Positions 52,839 through 62,461 of a DNA stretch of 64,000 nt are shown here, one piece after another (the stretch's first letter is position 1; each line of letters opens with the position of its first letter). The position numbers were made by a program, and so were the translations under genes. The stretch spans positions 744,001 to 808,000 of the forward strand of contig JAYMFD010001271.1 of NCBI GenBank assembly GCA_035771175.1. The letters run 5' to 3'. Source of the stretch: Paratinospora sagittata (Eukaryota; Streptophyta; Magnoliopsida; Ranunculales; Menispermaceae). A model generated the notes under the pieces. The model had not been told where the DNA came from. It did no database searches and was given only the letters and a program-made list of their open reading frames with translations.

Positions 52839-52850
52839 TGGTATCAGAGC
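52839..52850 (+). promoter_or_regulatory. Element E primer-binding site (initiator Met-tRNA)
   Basis: TGGTATCAGAGC is complementary to the 3' end of initiator tRNA-Met. It lies five bases after the 5' LTR. Confidence 0.95.
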
Positions 52851-53546
52851 GTACGGTCCACGGCCCGCCCAAGTCCACCAAATTAGGAGAAGAAACTATA
52901 GTTGATTTAAATATACATCTAGTCATAATTTATTAGAAACTATATGTGTAGTTATTATTGAATATATGTATCTATATACATTAGTGTATATGAGGTACGT
53001 TAAAAAAAAAAAAAAAAAAAAAATTCGAAAATTATTTATTTTTCGAAAATTATTTATTCAAAAAAAAAAAAAAAATCGAAAATAATTTATTTTTCAAAAA
53101 TTATTTATTCGAAAAAAAAAAACAAAAAAAATCAAAAAAATATTTTATTTTCGAAACTTATTTATTCGAAAAAAAAAATAATTTCTAAATAATAATTCAT
53201 TTGATATATCTAAAACTATATATATATATATGACTTCTATATAGTTAAGATTAAAAATAACTATATATGATTTTTAATATAGTCTAAATTTCAAATATAT
53301 ATATATATATATATAGTTGCTTTATGAAAACTATATATATAATTATGATGAGATATGTCTATACATTCATAGGTGAATATGACATATATGCATCAAATAA
53401 CTAATGAAGAAAAAAATGTCATGATGGCATAAATATCAACAAGAAAACTCGAAAATAATGTCTAGAAGACAAGACATAACTCTTAAAAATATTTGGAATA
53501 TCTTTTTGTGTCTTTCACACAAATTTATTTTCCTTTCAGCAAAAGA
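52851..53546 (+). other. Element E leader, AT-rich, possible intron
   Basis: This is untranslated leader with long A runs (53004-53170) and TA runs (53215-53340). GAG|GTACGT at 52992-53000 resembles a 5' splice site. TTTATTTTCCTTTCAG, ending at 53539, resembles a 3' splice site eight bases before the ORF1 ATG. The high A/T content between them suits plant introns. The donor-like site is not seen in the remaining leader of A, so this intron is a hypothesis. Confidence 0.6.
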
Positions 53547-55139
53547 ATGACCTCAAGGGAGGGAACAACTTCTACTAGTAGGGAACCAATTCCCACTAGA
53601 CTAACGGAATTGTCCAAAAGAGAGATTGTGACCATGAGGAGCATCGACAATAGCGATCTCCGCCTCCGTCCAATTCTTCATGACAAACTCGCAACACTGG
53701 ATTGGTTAAATATAACCAACGTTGAGGGTCAAGTCTCTTACAACTTGGTCAGATCTTTCTATGAAGCCATGACTTACGTGGGACTTCACGGAGATGAGTT
53801 CAGCCCTCACTTACAGACAACAATCATGGGAACGACAATTCCTATCAATATCGAGCTTATTGCTCGCCTTTTGGAAATCCCGATTGAGGAAATGATTATT
53901 GATCCCCATGACCCCCAGACAATTGCAACGATCGCCGAATCTAATGCACAACTGTTCACTTCCCTCGCTAAAGAGCCATACACCCAATCAACATACACCA
54001 ACCTCCCAAACAATCATCTTAAGCCATCTCTTGTCGGCCTCGGAAAGATTGTATACGGCAACATCTTGCCAGAAAGGGGCACTAGGGGCACTATGTCAAG
54101 GGCCCAACTCCTTGTGTTGTATTGCATAGAGAAGAAAATAAAGGTGTCCCTACCACACATCATCATCCAACAAATGTTAAGGGTAATTCAAAACCCTTTA
54201 ACGAAGGAATTCCTCGGTTACGGAGTCTTGATTATGAGGATACTTTCCGCGGCAAACGTTGACACTTTCGATGGAACGTCAAAGCTGATCACTGAACCAG
54301 TTACCGCATTCTCTATCTTCAAGACAAATGGCACAAGTGGAGGGGTAACTGACGAAGAGGTATTCGGCACGGCAAACAGAACTGCCGAAAGAATGAGGGA
54401 CAAGCACGGGCGTTGCCTTCGCAAATGTCGACGCAAGATGCCTGTCACTGACGGCCCAAAAAATGATTCAAATCCCAATCCTACATCAAACCCAGCCCTG
54501 AATACTGATCCAATTGATCCACCACTTACTGATGAAGAATTATATGCCACACTAAATTCGCCACTACAAAGTCATGATAGACAAGGTCCACAAGCAAATC
54601 CACCAACTTGGAACGTGCCAACTCAAGGCAACACTTCGTACCAAAGATTTTCACCTTCTGCGGTACAGTATCAGCCCGTTCCACAAGTTGCTGTAAACCA
54701 ACAACAACAGTACTGGGCCTCACAAAATCTTGGAGGGCCAAACATTCCAATGAGCCCATTGTTTCCAACTTTTTCATCTCAAACAAACCAAATTATCCAA
54801 GGGGTTCCGGTTAGGGGATCCCCGCACAATCAATACAACTATGTTCCCCCTATGAACCACCCATACAACCAATACTTTCCTCAAATGCCTATGGCCTACC
54901 CTTCACCTATGAGACAACCAACCTATCAACCACCAATGGGACAACCGACTAACCTACTTGAACGGTTAGATGAAATGACATCCAATATTGCTGCACTGAA
55001 AGAGAGCCACAATCTTGTATTAACTCGTTTGCCAAACCCCAACGCAGAGCGGGCACACTCTCAACCTTCTGTTAGTAGTCATTCTGTACATAACAGTAGA
55101 TCTCGGAGAAATGGTGGTAGGCAAGAACGTCAAAATTGA
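53547..55139 (+). CDS. ORF1, accessory protein upstream of gag (530 aa)
   Basis: This is an open frame of 530 aa on the element's sense strand. The start is put at ATG 53547 (MTSREG) and not at the in-frame ATG 53493, because the reading between them changes in copy A and an acceptor-like CTTTCAG lies between the two. The N-terminal ~250 aa (LVRSFYEAMTYVGLHG, IPINIELIARLLEIP, RAQLLVLYCIEKKIKVSLPH) resemble, from memory, the plant transposon-associated domain PF20167 (Transposase_32); this is not certain. A basic stretch (RMRDKHGRCLRKCRRKM) could be a nuclear signal. A Pro/Gln/Tyr-rich linker, a possible short coiled coil (LLERLDEMTSNIAALKESH) and a Ser/Arg tail follow. No catalytic motif is recognised. 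ORF1 recurs in A and D, so it belongs to the family. Confidence 0.85.
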   Translation: MTSREGTTSTSREPIPTRLTELSKREIVTMRSIDNSDLRLRPILHDKLATLDWLNITNVEGQVSYNLVRSFYEAMTYVGLHGDEFSPHLQTTIMGTTIPINIELIARLLEIPIEEMIIDPHDPQTIATIAESNAQLFTSLAKEPYTQSTYTNLPNNHLKPSLVGLGKIVYGNILPERGTRGTMSRAQLLVLYCIEKKIKVSLPHIIIQQMLRVIQNPLTKEFLGYGVLIMRILSAANVDTFDGTSKLITEPVTAFSIFKTNGTSGGVTDEEVFGTANRTAERMRDKHGRCLRKCRRKMPVTDGPKNDSNPNPTSNPALNTDPIDPPLTDEELYATLNSPLQSHDRQGPQANPPTWNVPTQGNTSYQRFSPSAVQYQPVPQVAVNQQQQYWASQNLGGPNIPMSPLFPTFSSQTNQIIQGVPVRGSPHNQYNYVPPMNHPYNQYFPQMPMAYPSPMRQPTYQPPMGQPTNLLERLDEMTSNIAALKESHNLVLTRLPNPNAERAHSQPSVSSHSVHNSRSRRNGGRQERQN

Positions 55140-55920
55140 TTACTGGCAATGTAAATTGTTCTATTATATATGAATGAAATGTTTTGTTTAAGACTATCTT
55201 TGATGGGCCGACTTACAACCATTCTTTCTTTTGTATCACTAACTTTGGCGTGGTATGGGACACAACAAAATTGGATGATACTAAATAAAATGTGGAAGTA
55301 AGAAAACCCATGACCTTGTGTGAAAAGAAACATTTGGAGACAGTTGCATTACTAATATTATCACTAAGTTTACACGGTATGGGACGAGTAAATTTGGACG
55401 ATACTATTAGTAAACTTCTATTCAGCCAATGTTTTTAGAGACCGTGTTCATACAACTTAACTTGGTTGACACCCTTATTACTAAATTCATGTGGTATGGG
55501 ACACATGAACTTGGATAATAATCGAAAAGACTAAGAGTAAGCGTCTGAATGCATAAGATTGCGATAGAACGTTAGCTCAGGCTATTTACAGAGGCAAATC
55601 TTAGAATTCTTATGACTCGTATGGATTTTCAATGAAATATATGTATGTTCACGAACACCAAAACCAAATCTTTTTTTTATACTTGCAAAGTTTTCTACTT
55701 ATTATATAAACATTCTAACCTTGTTTATTTTTACACCATGGCCACACATACGAGATATATAAGATTCTTTGATTCCTCAACAACAACTTTACACTCTACT
55801 TAGAAAAATAAGTGATTTTAATATTACAGTACTCTCGAAATTGTTGCTGAGCATACTACAACATTATACATACCTACAGTTTCTTAATCTTGGTTTTCTT
55901 TTCTCCTTGCCAGTGAGAAA
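55140..55920 (+). other. Untranslated spacer between ORF1 and gag
   Basis: This is 781 bp without a conserved reading frame. It has three related segments about 120 bp apart, each with GGTATGGGAC (starting at 55252, 55376 and 55493). Its 3' end is a pyrimidine-rich tract, TTTTCTTTTCTCCTTGCCAG (ending at 55913), followed by TGAGAAA and the gag ATG. The tract is kept in A and D and looks like a 3' splice acceptor. The spacer may regulate translation, splicing or packaging; that is inferred. Confidence 0.75.
55486..55509 (+). promoter_or_regulatory. Predicted hairpin in ORF1-gag spacer (third of three)
   Basis: Stem TTCATGTG (55486-55493) pairs exactly with CACATGAA (55502-55509) around loop GTATGGGA. 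The segment near 55376 can form a similar hairpin with one mismatch and a wobble pair. The segment near 55252 pairs more weakly. In D the stem is kept while the loop differs by one base. Confidence 0.6.
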
Positions 55921-56913
55921 ATGCAAACCAGGAAGAGAGGAAGGCCACGTACTGTTCGTCCTACAGTTGAGGCACCTCCTGAGATTCAGGAACTGCCGCC
56001 TCCGACAACAGCACAGGCCACACCCGACACTACCACTACATCTGGGCAGGCAATACCACCACCACCCGCACCCTTTGCCATGCCTTCAAGCATTGAAACC
56101 TTCTTCGCTGGATTTGTTGAGGCAATGAAGGTCACTGTTCAAACTGCTGTTCGTGAGACTGCAGCCAGTCAGGTTGCCACGGTACAAGCACCTATAAAAT
56201 TTGGGTCGGAAGCTCAAACCGATCAGATTACTAAATACAAGCGACTACAACCTCTTACTTTCGATGGCACCATTGATCCTGATGAGGTGCAAAAGTTGTT
56301 AGATGAGTCCAAGAAGGCTCTTGATGCAATAGGAGTCGATGAGACTCGCAAAATTCCACTAGCAACTTACCAACTTGTTGGTGGAGCAAACAAATGGTGG
56401 CTCACAGTGAAAGAAGACCCACGGGTCAATATAGCAGATATGACTTGGCAACAGTTTGAGTCAATGTTTATTGATGAGTATTTTCCCAGTGCGGTGACAA
56501 AGCAGAAGCGCCAGGAATTTGCTAAGTTATATCAGGGCACCATGACCGTCAGAGAATATGCTGGAAAATTCAAAGAATTATCTGTCTACTCTCTCTCCAC
56601 CATCTCAACGGAGCGAGATAAGTCCGAGAAATTTTATAATGGCCTTCGCCATGACATTCGGCAAGCCTTATCGATCTTGGACATCAAGATTTACAAGGAG
56701 GTTGTTGACAAGGCCATGAACTTTGAACAAGAGAAGCTCTTACAAGAACAGCGAATGAATAAGGGCAAACGACCTGCACAATTTTCCCCACAAGGCTCAC
56801 AACAGGGCAACAGGAAAAAGCCCTACTACAATCAAAACCCAGCCTTCCCAGCCCCGGTTTCGACGAATGCAGGCACAACACCTGCGACTGAACCTTTTAA
56901 CTCTAACCACTAG
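55921..56913 (+). pseudogene. gag: gag, N-terminal part, ended by premature TAG
   Basis: The frame starts at ATG 55921 (MQTRKRGRPR), eight bases after the acceptor-like site. It holds a Pro/Thr-rich N-terminus and the retrotransposon gag (capsid-like) region at about residues 95-260 (LATYQLVGGANKWW, TWQQFESMFIDEYFP, MTVREYAGKFKELS). It ends at TAG 56911-56913, codon 331, before the zinc knuckle. Copies A and D have CAG here, so this is a C-to-T change in a CHG context, which plants methylate. The same frame continues downstream without a shift. Confidence 0.9.
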
Positions 56914-58962
56914 GGTTTCCGAAATCATGGCCGTGGCGGTCGTTATGGACGAGGTGGCCGTAGCAACGGAAATGGCAGAAGTGGTGGCCGACACCACAAT
57001 CAACAAGGCCAGCACAATAATCAGAATGGCCAGCAAAACCATCAGCAGTACAGGCCAATTTGTTACAACTGCGGCCAGAAGGGCCATGTCAAACATCTTT
57101 GTCCGCACCTTCAGCAACCTATTCTTGCTATTCCAGTCCAACAAGCACCACCTGCTGCTAATGCCCAACCCAGGCAGACCCAGCCAAACCAGGGTCCACG
57201 GAATCAGGGCAGAGCATATGCCATTGCTCACCAACCCCTCCCAGACAATAATGTCGTCGAAGGTACCTTTCCTTTGTTCAATACCATGGTGCATGTTTTG
57301 TTTGATTCAGGTGCTACGCATTCTTTTATATCATCAGTATTGGTAAGACATTTAGGCCTGCATCCTGAACCCACAAACATCACACTCCATGTCACATCAC
57401 CATTCGGATCGGGTACTGACGTGAATTTGCAGTGTTCTCGCTGTGAGCTTCGAATGTCCGAACAGATAATATATGCCGATCTTTTTGTGATGGATTTTGA
57501 TGACTTCGACATCATCCTCGGCATGGACTGGCTCGCACCACTGAATGCAAAGATCGACTGTATGAACAAGAAAGTTCAGTTAACTTTGCCTACAGGAGAG
57601 TTTGTCAAGATTCAGGGAACAAGACAATGGATCCACAAATCAACAGTTGCCCTTCTCAAGTCACAACTTCGAGCGTTGTCTCTTGGAAACGACAATGAAT
57701 CACCAGCTCTGTACCTTCCCGAAGTACGCGATGTTCCAGTCGTATCTGAATTCCCAACAGTTTTTCTTAATGACCTTCCTGGTCTACCTCCTGTTAGGGA
57801 ATTCGATTTTGAGATCAACCTCATACCTGGGACAGGGCCTATCTCAATTCCACCATACAGAATGTCAAATGTTGAACTGGTCGAATTAGACAAACAACTT
57901 AAGGAATTAGAGAGTAATGGCTTCATCCGAAAGAGTTCATCACCCTGGGGCGCTCCAGTTCTGTTTGTTCGCAAAAAGGATGGTTCGTTACGACTTTGCA
58001 TCGACTATCGCAAGTTGAATAACGTCACCATCAAGAACAGATATTCGTTGCCCAGGATCGATGACTTGTTCGACCAACTTAGAGATGCCAAATACTTCTC
58101 TAAGATTGATTTACGGTCCGGTTATCACCAACTCCGGATCCGAGCGTCGGACATCACCAAAACAACGTTCAGAACTCGGTACGGCCATTACGAGTTCTTA
58201 GTTATGCCATTCGGTCTAACAAATGCCCCTGCAGCATTCATGGATTTGATGAATCGCATATTCAGGTTATACTTAGACCGATTTGTGGTGGTTTTTGTGG
58301 ACGACATCTTGATATATTCCTCAACCGAGGACGACCATAAACTACATTTGAAGATCGTCCTCCAGACCTTACAAAGACACCAACTGTATGCAAAGTTGAG
58401 TAAGTGCGAATTTTGGGCAAAGCGAGTTCAATTCCTAGGCCATGTGGTTTCAGGCAATGGCATTGAGGTAGATCCTTCTAAAGTTGAAGCAGTTTTAAAC
58501 TGGAAGCAGCCTACCACTGTTACTCAGATTAGGAGTTTTCTTGGTTTGGCTGGCTATTATAGACGCTTCATCAAGGATTTCTCAAAGATTGCTGAACCTA
58601 TGACCAAGCTCACTCGAAAAGACGTGCGCTTCATCTGGAATCCCGCCTGTGAGGCATCATTTCAGGAATTGAAAAAACGCCTCACGACAGCACCTGTACT
58701 TATCACTCCACACCATGGAATTGAATTTTCATTATACACTGACGCCTTCCTCCAAGGCTTAGGTGCCGTGCTAATGCAAGAAGGCCAAGTGGTTGCATAT
58801 GCGTCCAGACAACTGAAGATTCATGAGGGTAATTACCCCACTCATGACTTGGAACTTGCAGCTGTTGTGTTTGCACTAAAATTATGGCGTCATTACCTCT
58901 ACGGTGAACGGTTCGAGGTCTTCTCGGATCACAAGAGTCTTAAGTACATATACACTCAGTGA
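56914..58962 (+). pseudogene. pol: gag C-terminus, protease, RT and RNase H (same frame, ended by TGA)
   Basis: Counting from the gag ATG, this segment has a Gly/Arg/Gln-rich region, the zinc knuckle [14 protein letters not shown] (residues 381-394, C-X2-C-X4-H-X4-C), and an aspartic protease with DSGATHS at 462 and [11 protein letters not shown] follows, with [19 protein letters not shown] and the active site FVDD (792-795). Last comes RNase H with acidic residues D941, E978 and D1003. A TGA at 58960-58962 (codon 1014) cuts RNase H shortly after D1003; related copies have Arg here. gag and pol form one frame with no frameshift signal between them. Confidence 0.92.
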
Positions 58963-60639
58963 GACCTCAACCTCTGCCAAAGACGATGGTTGGAATTCTT
59001 GAAAGATTATGACTTTCAACTCCAGTACCATCCCGGAAAGGCCAATGTTGTGGCTGATGCCCTGAGTAGAAAATCTTATGTTGCTTGCACTCTTAACCTT
59101 GAAATGGGAAAGTTGGCTACAGAGTTGGAGAACTTTAACCTACAACTGAACATAGAGGGACCAAGACCACGCCTCTCTCAATTATCAGCTACCTCTGACC
59201 TCGTTCGCAAGATTTCAGCTACTCAAGCCAATGACCCTATGTTAATGGAGAAACGAGAACTTCTACTCAGCGGGCAAGACCTTCCTCATTGGTCAGTCTC
59301 TGACAACGGAGCCGTTTTTTATAAAAAACGTCTTTGTCTTCCGAACGATCCCGAGGTTCGGAAAGACGTGCTTACTGAGATGCACTGTTCAAGATACGCT
59401 ATGCATCCTGGGGGTGACAAGATGTACCATGATGTCAAGCGACAATTCTGGTTTTCTGGAATGAAGACGGCAATTGCAGACTTCGTTGCCCGATGTCTTG
59501 TTTGTCAGCAAGTTAAGGCCGAACGACGACTTCCCTCTGGCCTTCTCCAACCGTTACCTATTGGAGAATGGAAATGGGAGAACATCGCAATGGATTTTGT
59601 TACAGCCTTACCTCGAAATAATAAAGGACAAGATGCTATCTGGGTCATCATTGACCGACTTACAAAGTCGGCACACTTCTTGCCAATAAAGTTCACGGAT
59701 AATCCCGCCAAACTTGCCGCACTCTATGAAAGAGAGATCGTACGCCTTCATGGCATACCACTCACGATCGTCTCTGATCGAGACCCTCGATTCACATCCA
59801 ACTTTTGGCAAAGTTTCCAAAATAGAATGGGTTCTAAGATCACTATGAGCACAGCCTTCCACCCTCAGACTGATGGGCAGTCAGAGCGGCTTATCCAAAT
59901 CTTAGAAGACATGTTACGATGCTGCATTTTGGACTTTCATGACGGATGGGCAAAGTATTTGCATCTAGCTGAGTTTGCATACAACAACAGCTACCAAACT
60001 AGTATCGGCATGGCACCATACGAGGCTCTCTATGGTCAGCATTGCAGATCTCCGATATGCTGGTTAGATATGGCAGATCGACCGCAGTTAGGCCCTGAAC
60101 TAGTACAAGAGACTTCTGAAAAGATCGCACTCGTAAAGGAACGGCTTCGTGTTGCACAAAGTCGACAGAAGAGCTATGCTGACAAGCGGCGACAACCTCT
60201 AGAATTTGATAAGGGGGACTTTGTTTTTCTGAAAGTCCAGCCCACAAGAGGTGTCAAACGCTTTGGGATCAAAGGCAAGCTCTCCCCGCGATATATCGGT
60301 CCATTTCCGATCATTGAACGTATTGGCAAACTTGCTTATCGTCTGTCCCTTCCATCATCCATGCCTAAGGTTCATGACGTTTTTCACGTATCTATGCTTC
60401 GCAAGTATCGTCCTGATCCTTCGCATATCATCCCTTTAGTCGAGGTTCGGGTTGAGGAAGGGAATACGTACCAGGAGAAAGCAATCCAGATTTTAGATAG
60501 AAAAACTCAAGAACTACGACGCCGTAGCATCCCACTTGTGAAAGTGCTCTGGGATCACCACGACGTAGAGGAAGCAACATGGGAACTAGAATCAACAATT
60601 AAACAAAAATTCCCTCAATTGTTTTCTCGTACCAACTGA
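58963..60639 (+). pseudogene. pol: RNase H end, integrase and chromodomain-like tail (same frame)
   Basis: Counted in the gag-pol frame, this segment has the integrase zinc-binding HHCC (H1155, H1162, C1192, C1195), the catalytic triad D1225, D1286 and E1322 (D-X60-D-X35-E), and the GPF motif in RYIGPFPIIERIG. Its chromodomain-like tail (VLWDHHDVEEATWELE) ends at the TGA 60637-60639. Such tails are thought to steer chromoviruses to marked heterochromatin, which fits the satellite location. All catalytic residues are present, so only the two upstream stops separate it from a complete 1572-residue polyprotein. Confidence 0.92.
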
Positions 60640-60877
60640 TGAAGTGATACGTTGTATTATTTTCACTTATCAATATCAGGATGAAACATTGTTTACACCT
60701 ATCTTCATACATTGTTTCACTTCAATAACTACCAGCTGTCTGAAAATAATATCAATGAATAGAGTATTGCACACATGCAATGGCCTCATTCACAGCCTGC
60801 GGCTACTTCTCAAGCCGACCACCCCCATCACTCCTTGACTTGATTTCGAGGGCGAAATCCCTTTAAGGGGGGTAGAG
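60640..60877 (+). promoter_or_regulatory. Element E 3' untranslated region and polypurine tract
   Basis: This is 238 bp between the pol stop and the 3' LTR. AAGGGGGGTAGAG (60865-60877) abuts the LTR and is the plus-strand primer. The short frame at 60644-60838 is not conserved and is not called. Confidence 0.85.
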
Positions 60878-60960
60878 TGTAATACCCAGTATTTCACAAA
60901 AAAAAAAAAAAAAAAAAAATTAAATTACTATTTGAAATTTTTACTATTTGGGCAACGCCC

Positions 60961-61383
60961 GAACGTTCAGGCGCCTGCCAGAACGTTCAGGCGCTATGCC
61001 AGAACGTTCAGGCGCCTGCCAGAACGTTCAGGCGCCTGCCAGAACGTTCAGGCGCCTGCCAGAACGTTCAGGCGCCATGCCAGAACGTTCAGGCGCCTGC
61101 CAGAACGTTATGGCGCCATGCCAGAACGTTCAGGCGCCATGCCAGAACGTTCAGGCGCCTGCCAGAACGTTCAGGCGCCATGCCAGAACGTTCAGGCGCC
61201 TGCCAGAACGTTCAGGCGCCTGCCAGAACGTTCAGGCGCCTGCCAGAACGTTCAGGCGCCATGCCAGAACGTTCAGGCGCCATGCCAGAACGTTCAGGCG
61301 CCTGCCAGAACGTTCAGGCGCCATGCCAGAACGTTAAGGCGCCCTGCCAGAACGTTCAGGCGCCTGCCAGAACGTTCAGGCGC
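60961..61383 (+). repeat. Promoter array in E 3' LTR, 21 units
   Basis: There are twenty-one 20-21-bp units of the same type. The first seven have the same order of linker types as the 5' LTR array. Thirteen additional units follow before the shared last unit. Two units read GAACGTTA. Confidence 0.93.
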
Positions 61384-61392
61384 AAAAATCTC

Positions 61393-61399
61393 TATATAA
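61393..61399 (+). promoter_or_regulatory. TATA box of E 3' LTR
   Basis: TATATAA lies 9 bp after the array, as in the 5' LTR. Transcription from here would run through the rest of the LTR and into the antisense half of the solo LTR at 62462. Confidence 0.78.
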
Positions 61400-62456
61400 G
61401 AAACCTCCTCATTTCTCATTTCTCACACCAAATCACCTTCTCTTGTGATTTTTCTTCTCCTTTCCACGCATTCTAAGTTTTTAGTTTTTGAGACTCTCTA
61501 ATCGAGACTCTCGGTGCGGTGCAACAAAATTCTGCCCGGAAGAAAGCGCCAGATCTGAAAGCGGTGCAACGAAGTTCTGTCCGGAGAAAAGCACCAAATC
61601 TGAAGGTGGGGAACGAAACATAGGTTTGCGTGTTTTATAACTTTTATTAAAGTTTACATTCAATTATTATTATGACTACTATTCATTTACACTGCATTAT
61701 GTCAATAATGTTATGACCTGAATGTTATAACTTTGCACGTCGTGATACCGACCCTGATAAGGTTTACTAGACGTTGCTAAAGTCAGTCTAAATGTCAAGA
61801 AAGACCAGACTAGTAGACTAGACCAGTTCATGCATTGGCATCATACATATCACCACCTAGGGACGTATATGGTTTATGACTCATAGAATAGTTAGAAGCA
61901 TTGCTCACTATTCATTATATTTCTCTGGAGAAGGACGTACATGAGAACCCGGCTACACCCGGGGAGGGACATCAGTACGTGAATTCAGAGCATCGTTCCT
62001 GTACATGAATTCAGGCGATGTACGCTCATCAAACCATTAATACGTGACGGTGTCATGCATACATTCATATTGATTGATTATGATGCTCACATGTGTAATT
62101 TAAGATATTTGATATTGAAGTAGGCTTTATTAATTGTTATACTCATGCACTATTTACCCGCTGAGCGCGTTAAGCTCACTCCAATATTATCAAATCTTTC
62201 ACAGGAAATTAAGGTGGACTGGGTGCAGGTTATGGGGCCCACATTTTGTACCCTTTGTATGATTCATTGGGGATTTTGGGAGTATGTTCCCTAGACCATT
62301 TTATGTACAAAAGTATTCTGAATTATATGAAATCAGATTTGTACTGTGTACTGTATTTCCGCTGCGCACTCTGTTATTACCATTATGATTGTTCCAAATG
62401 CGCGCCCCGTCCGTGAGTGTACCGCCGGTTTAGGCGCGTCCGGGCGGGGTGTGACA

Positions 62457-62461
62457 TTCTA
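62457..62461. repeat. Target duplication of element E, right copy (TTCTA)
   Basis: This directly follows the 3' LTR terminus GTGTGACA and is the partner of 51523-51527. Confidence 0.94.

Larger units (their letters stand above)
51528..62456 (+). mobile_element. Element E: near-complete chromovirus with extra ORF1
   Basis: This 10.9-kb element has both LTRs, primer site, leader, ORF1, spacer, gag-pol, purine tract and a perfect 5-bp target duplication. The gag-pol order (gag, zinc knuckle, protease, RT, RNase H, integrase, chromodomain-like tail) is that of Ty3/gypsy chromoviruses, and the C-terminal tail resembles Tekay/Del. Outside the promoter array I counted eight substitutions between its LTRs over about 1.1 kb, so the insertion is young. 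ORF1 is open. gag-pol has no frameshift but carries two premature stops. Confidence 0.93.
60878..62456 (+). mobile_element. Element E 3' LTR (1579 bp)
   Basis: The termini are the same as in the 5' LTR (TGTAATACCC to GTGTGACA). Its promoter array has 21 units against eight in the 5' LTR, which explains nearly all of the 273-bp length difference. Outside the array only eight substitutions were noticed. Confidence 0.95.

Noticed and set aside
53493..53546. Upstream ATG as the ORF1 start
   Set aside because: The intervening reading is altered by small indels in copy A, and an acceptor-like CTTTCAG lies between it and ATG 53547.
56911..56913. TAG in gag as programmed readthrough for pol expression
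   Set aside because: A and D have CAG at the same codon, and the stop lies before the zinc knuckle, not at the gag-pol boundary.
60961..61383. CRISPR-like array
   Set aside because: The units are contiguous 20-21-bp repeats without unique spacers, in a plant LTR promoter.
60932..61476. Open frames with repeating PERSGACQNVQA-like or RTFRRLPERSGA-like peptides over LTR arrays (also near 26729-27123, 30878-31284, 51587-51836, 63123-63611)
   Set aside because: They are translations of the 20-21-bp promoter array in several frames at once, with no conserved start or stop and varying unit number.
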